Shown: positions 9,406-13,095 of the stretch, one piece after another
Layout of the letters: each line of letters starts with the position of its first letter
How positions within the stretch are numbered: the first letter of the stretch is position 1
Source: Gonium pectorale
Lineage: Eukaryota; Chlorophyta; Chlorophyceae; Chlamydomonadales; Volvocaceae
Assembly: GCA_001584585.1 (NCBI GenBank)
Contig: LSYV01000017.1
Coordinates: 491,385-504,479, forward strand
Reading direction: 5' to 3'
Length of the DNA: 13,095 nt
Notes under the pieces: model-generated
Told to the model about the DNA's origin: nothing
Databases searched by the model: none
Seen by the model: only the letters and a program-made list of their open reading frames with translations
Made by a program: the position numbers and the translations under genes

Positions 9406-9623
9406 GCGACAAAGAAGAGCAAGACAGAGTCATATGTAACGCGTTCGGGATAACCACTTTCAAGGACCCGACACAGGAAAGCCCGGCGCAGGAATGCCGG
9501 TACTATGGGGCACCATTCTCGTAACGATAGAGTACAGTCGCTAGAGCGTTTTCAGTACACAGAAGCTTGCTGTAGGAAGCCGACCCTCTAGGCTGCCGGA
9601 GCCGCAGGCTGCTGGATGGTCGC

Positions 9624-9940
9624 TCACTCAGCCACCGGGTCCTCCTCCAAGGGGTCTTCCAGGCCGTCGTCATTCAAGCTCGTGGGGTGAGCTTTCGTCT
9701 GAGTCTGTTGGGTCTTGGCGCTGGCGCCAAACTGCTACTGCTGGAAAAGGCAAACCGCCCAACTCCCGAAAAGCCGTCCGCCTAACCAACACCGAGCGAC
9801 CGCGACCTGCGCCGCTTTAGCGGTGCGGCAGGAGGTCTCCTGCCGACGCACCCGAGCACCTTCGCGGCTTTATCTGCTTGCAGCGGTTGAGCCGCTAACA
9901 AGCAAGGCAGTACAAGCAAAAACGCGAGACCCGCGCACAT
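9624..9940 (-). CDS. Candidate small secreted or membrane-targeted protein, two exons, 62 residues
   Basis: I do not recognise the family. Exon 1 is 9940-9860 and exon 2 is 9731-9624 (stop TGA 9626-9624), with a 128-base intron (donor GTGCTC, acceptor GTAGCAG) in phase 0. Exon 1 begins MCAGLAFLLVLPCLLAA, a textbook signal peptide with a hydrophobic core, and a cut is plausible after QPLQA, leaving DKAAK. Exon 2 encodes FGASAKTQQTQTK and a strongly acidic end (DDGLEDPLEEDPVAE). The start has A at -3 (CCAAGATG). A TGTAA motif lies 218 bases after the stop. Against it: the codons (TTA, GTA, AAA) are not those favoured by well-expressed volvocine genes, the donor is not the best type, and without splicing the frame ends after 52 residues. 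It would be head-to-head with the TmcB-like gene, which starts 50 to 180 bp away. Either a real small gene or a chance reading frame. Confidence 0.35.
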
Positions 9941-10038
9941 CTTGGGCTCCTTTGGTAGCTCTTGATCGCTGGCCAGGGGGCCATTGCCCATGGCAGCGCT
10001 AAGCTTTCCTGAATGCCGTCGCCGTCCTCCCCCGATGT

Positions 10039-12520
10039 ATGACTTCCTGCCTGAGGACCATTGATACTCCCCGCCACCGTGGCCCCGTGCGCCGTGTGCG
10101 TGTGTGCGTGTGTAGGGTGAACCCCGACGACGACAGCGATCACGATGCTGGCTTTGAGCGCCAATCCACCCTCGAGGTACGGCACGGCGCATCTCCTCGC
10201 TGCCAGCTCGCTGCCCCGCCCGGCGGCATGTGTTGCGTGTACGTGGACCCCGCTCCGGTATCCGGCCCGCGGGTTGACGCCCCGGGCCCTCTGTGGTCTG
10301 TGCCTAGCTGGGTGCCTGCCTGACCGCCGGAACCAATCCGTAGGCTACCATGCCGCCCATGACCTCACTGATACGCTAGCTCCCCCCCCCCGCGACTCAA
10401 CTCCGTTGCTGCCACCGGCCGCATGCGCGCTTCGTCCGCCGCCCATCCGCTCGCTTCGAATCGCCCCCAGAACGGGATCTTCGGCGTTCTCTTCACGCTC
10501 AGGTGGGTGGGGGATGTGGTGGGTAGGGGTGGATGGGGACATGCGGTTTCCCGCACGCTGCTGGCTGGGGGGGCTGGGGGGCGGGCACGCGGCAAGCGCG
10601 CCCCCATTGCCATCCGCCTGGCACACGCTTGCATGCGGACGGCCGGAAAGTGACTGGTCCCCTGACACACACACCCCTCGAGCACCCCTCGCATTCCCTG
10701 CGCGAACGACTGCTGAGGGCGGGCCGTCTCTCAGCTGCCCCGCCCTCTCAGACCCTCTCACACCCGCCCACCCACCCACCCACCCACAATCACGACGAAA
10801 TTGCCATGCACGCAGAATACCGTTTCTCGGCTCTCACTGCGACGCGGCCTCCCATCTTTCTTGCACACATATACACACGCACACTTGCCTTGCCTTCTCC
10901 ACTCCCTCCCCCTCCGCAGCAAGGAGAACAGCGAGATCCGCATCCGAGTCCGCTGGGTGCTCCTAAAGGTGGCGCTGGACGCCTGGCAGCTCTTCACCAC
11001 CGTCATATCGCCGGAGCAGGGCTGGGACATCAATGCGCATGGAACGTGAGCGGCGGGCGCTTGAGGGGCGCGAGGGGTGCAAGGGCGGGTTGGGACGGCC
11101 GGGCGGGCGGGGGGGTGGCGGCATGGCGGGGCGGGGCGGGCCCATGTGGGTCAGAGCAGGCGCGGAACTGAGGAGGGGGCGGGCGGGCGAGTGGCGGGCG
11201 GCGGTGGTCGTTATGCATGCAGGGAGCCCGGGCTGGGGGGGGGGGTCCGGGCAGAGGGGGCCGGGCGGGGGGGGGACCGGGTGGGACGCACGGAAACCGC
11301 CTCACAGGCCAGCAAGGGCTCGCAACAGCAGGGTGTGCAACATGACCGTGCATTTGACCGTTAGGGTTCCAGGGTACGATGGCCGAGTCCCGTTCCAACC
11401 AACTGAAACTGACTCGATACTAAACGCAAGTCACATCCAGCTCGCCCCAACACCTACCCCTGCCCAGCGCCTGGAAGGTCGCGAGCGTCCTCAACTTTGA
11501 CTGGCTGGCGGACACGGTGGGGGGCGCGGGTTCGGGGCTTGGGGAGGGGGGCGTAGCGAGGGAGGCGGGCCGGAATGCGTGACGCGTAATCGCAGTCATG
11601 ACACTGGCCGAGGCTCTTGTGGCGGGTGGTGGTGATGAAGGACTTGGCGCTGATACCTAGCAGGCGAACTGCTTTGATAGGACAGCAATCGCACGTGTGT
11701 GTATTACTGTATTTGTGTGTGGGGGGGGGGCATGGGCGCGGCGGACGTGGACCCATGAACCTGCCAAGCCGCCCGCGACCCAGCAGCTGTCGTGCAGTCC
11801 TGAAAACCCCGGCCTTCCTGCAGGGGTACGGCACGTACCTCGGCGTACTGTACGGCATGGTGTCGATGCTCGCGGTCAACTTGGGGCTGTGCGTGTGGGT
11901 GGCGTGGTGCTTCAAGGAGCAGAAGTTCCCCGTCGTGTGGCCAATCCAGGTGCGGGGGAGGGATGGTGACGGGGGCGATCGATGGGGGTGGCGGTGGGTG
12001 GGTGGGTGGGTGACGAAGGGGGGGCGGTCGGTACGGAGCGCCCAGAATGCGCATCGCACCACACGGGTGACGCCTGGCGGGGCGGGGCGGGCTCGAGCCA
12101 TCCCAAACAGCCGCTGAGTCCGCTGAACGCTCGCTACCGTGTATTACCATGCATGTGCGGTTCGGCGTCCGGCGCCGGGAGGACGGGTGGTCTTGCGCCT
12201 CTGAGGGACGGAGGGTTCCCACCCATGCTGCACACGGCAGGGAGGAACCACACGAGGGTATCGCTCAGTGCCTTGTCCTGGACATACGGCCGAATGCCGT
12301 GAAGTCCCCCCCTGCTGCCCCCTTGCCAACCCCGTGGCCCCCCCGCCCCGCCCCCCGCCCCTGCACGCCCCCGCACGCACGCAGGTCCTCCGTGTGTTCA
12401 GCTCGGTGTTCTTCCAGGCCTTTGACGTGGCCAGCCTCAACCTGCTGCAGCTGGGCATCAGCTGCCGCTACTGGGGGCCCGCGACGCCGCACATGCGCAT
12501 GGACCTGTTCCCGCAGCACA
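10039..12520 (+). CDS. TmcB-like (PAS/TmcB family) multi-pass membrane protein, N-terminal part, gene continues past the right edge
   Basis: Exons seen: 10116-10176 (or from ATG 10039 without an intron), 10471-10502, 10920-11045, 11468-11516, 11824-11949 and 12385-12520. All junctions are GT-AG and keep frame (intron phases 0, 2, 2, 0, 0, 1). The protein starts with an acidic stretch (NPDDDSDHDAGFE), then NGIFGVLFTLSKEN, which is the hallmark start of the family, then VRWVLLKVALDAWQLF, GWDINAHGTAWKV, LAVNLGLCVWVAWCFKEQ, KFPVVWPIQ and VLRVFSSVFFQAFDVASLN, LGISCRYWGP. I see at least three membrane segments (about 10954-11013; 11833-11910; 12385-12450). These proteins are large in volvocine algae, with PAS sensor domains and TmcB-type repeats further on (named after Dictyostelium tiny macrocysts B); their role is not settled but signal sensing is suspected. 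The last visible exon ends in phase 1 with donor GTGAGC. The first exon is uncertain: ATG 10039 has a poor context; ATG 9990 spliced at 10036 to 10116 also keeps frame. Confidence 0.85.
10503..10919 (+). other. Intron of the TmcB-like gene with CCCA repeat
   Basis: This 417-base intron opens with GTGGGTGGGGG and G-rich runs up to about 10580. It includes a (CCCA)n microsatellite at about 10767-10790 and ends in CCTCCCCCTCCGCAG. No coding conservation is seen. Confidence 0.8.
11046..11467 (+). other. Intron of the TmcB-like gene, long G-rich first half
   Basis: The first two thirds (11046-11285) are almost continuous G-runs on the sense strand, including stretches of eight or more G. The last third is balanced and ends CCTGCCCAG. 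The flanking exons rejoin as a split Thr codon (AC+C). Confidence 0.8.
11517..11823 (+). other. Intron of the TmcB-like gene
   Basis: This 307-base intron begins GTGGGGGGCG and ends TTCCTGCAG. A run of ten G lies at 11721-11730. No coding is seen; the flanking exons join in phase 0. Confidence 0.8.
11950..12384 (+). other. Intron of the TmcB-like gene
   Basis: This 435-base intron starts GTGCGGGGGAGGG with GGGTGGGTGGG runs near 11995-12010 and ends with C-rich sequence and CACGCAG. No coding is seen. Confidence 0.8.
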
Positions 12521-13095
12521 GTGAGCGAGCGGGGTAGCCGCGGGCAGGGGCAGGGGAAAGTGGGGGAGAGTGGGAACGTGTGGAGGTGGGATAGGTGCAG
12601 GGGCGTGTGGGCGGTGAAGCGGGGGTGCGGGGTGGCGGGCGGGGGTCGTTTTGGGTTGTCCAGGGCGCGCGGCATGATGCAGCATGCAGCAGGGCAGGGG
12701 CTGGGGGTTGGGGTGGGGGGCGGCGCGCCGTCTTCGAGGGTTCCCGGGTTGGTGGGACAGGCCGCCGCCACCCGGGTGGGGTTTTCCGGAGCCCGGGACC
12801 CCTGCGTCGGTTAGTTGTTGGCGCACGTCCCAACCAAGTAACCGCCAACTGGCATTGCTCCTGCAAGCGGCGATTTGTTATCGCGTCCATTGGTTGGTAG
12901 GACTTGATGGTTGGACTCCGTTTCCCAAGCATTGAGATGCCTCAAACGTCGAGATCGCACCACGCAACGATCATGTTTCCAATGTCTCCTCTCGTGGGAG
13001 GGTCAGGGCGGCACGCCGGCCGCACCGCTGACCGTGGACGTGCGCGGCGGGGCGCCACGTTTCGTCGGAGTAGAAGGTGCGACAACCGGGGGGGG
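12521..13095 (+). other. Probable intron of the TmcB-like gene, or sequence to the contig end
   Basis: It starts with a strong donor GTGAGC and G-rich runs like the other introns of this gene. I looked for the next exon, which must begin with two bases that complete the split codon after A at 12520, and did not find one that reads as a continuation of the family. The window ends in a run of G. Confidence 0.55.

Noticed and set aside
10345..10779. Minus-strand open frame opposite the TmcB-like gene
   Set aside because: It overlaps a conserved exon (10471-10502) and the CCCA repeat, and shows no motif; treated as an antisense shadow.
11356..11366. TTAGGG telomere-like word
   Set aside because: A single copy inside an intron; chlorophyte telomeres are arrays of TTTTAGGG.

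Overview
The window looks like nuclear DNA of a volvocine green alga (Chlamydomonas, Gonium, Volvox or Tetrabaena relatives). Four things point that way: very high GC; genes cut into short exons by GC-rich introns with GTG/GTA donors and CAG acceptors behind C-rich tracts; a TGTAA polyadenylation motif after a stop codon; and a second gene whose protein belongs to the large TmcB-like/PAS membrane-protein family that is expanded in these algae. A cluster of ambiguous bases (N) in the first 70 positions suggests the left end is a contig or gap edge.

Layout. (1) 1-506: ambiguous bases and non-coding DNA, most likely the end of an intron. (2) 507-5773, plus strand: the 3' part of an ABC transporter of subfamily G (half-transporter, nucleotide-binding domain followed by membrane domain). 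Ten exons can be joined in one open frame across nine introns, giving 452 residues that run from the tail of the ABC signature motif to the natural C-terminus. The Walker A half lies outside the window. A TGTAA motif follows at 6007-6011. (3) 6012-about 9400: no gene that I can support. It holds short direct and tandem repeats, and becomes visibly richer in A/T between about 8700 and 9600. (4) 9940-9624, minus strand: a possible two-exon gene for a 62-residue secreted or membrane-targeted peptide (signal peptide plus acidic tail), with a TGTAA motif on the same strand at 9405-9401. This is tentative. (5) About 10039-12520, plus strand and running off the right edge: the 5' part of a TmcB-like multi-pass membrane protein, six exons seen, first exon uncertain. 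(6) 12521-13095: probably the next intron of that gene.

The two main genes share no evident pathway; they are simply neighbours on the same strand. Both encode multi-pass membrane proteins. If the small minus-strand gene is real, it is arranged head-to-head with the TmcB-like gene with about 50-180 bp between start codons. I did not find a defence system, CRISPR array, complete mobile element or other multi-gene system. The most interesting signals are the candidate small secreted peptide, a 30-bp inverted repeat pair placed in two introns of the transporter gene, and exon-end sequences that are duplicated inside the following intron.
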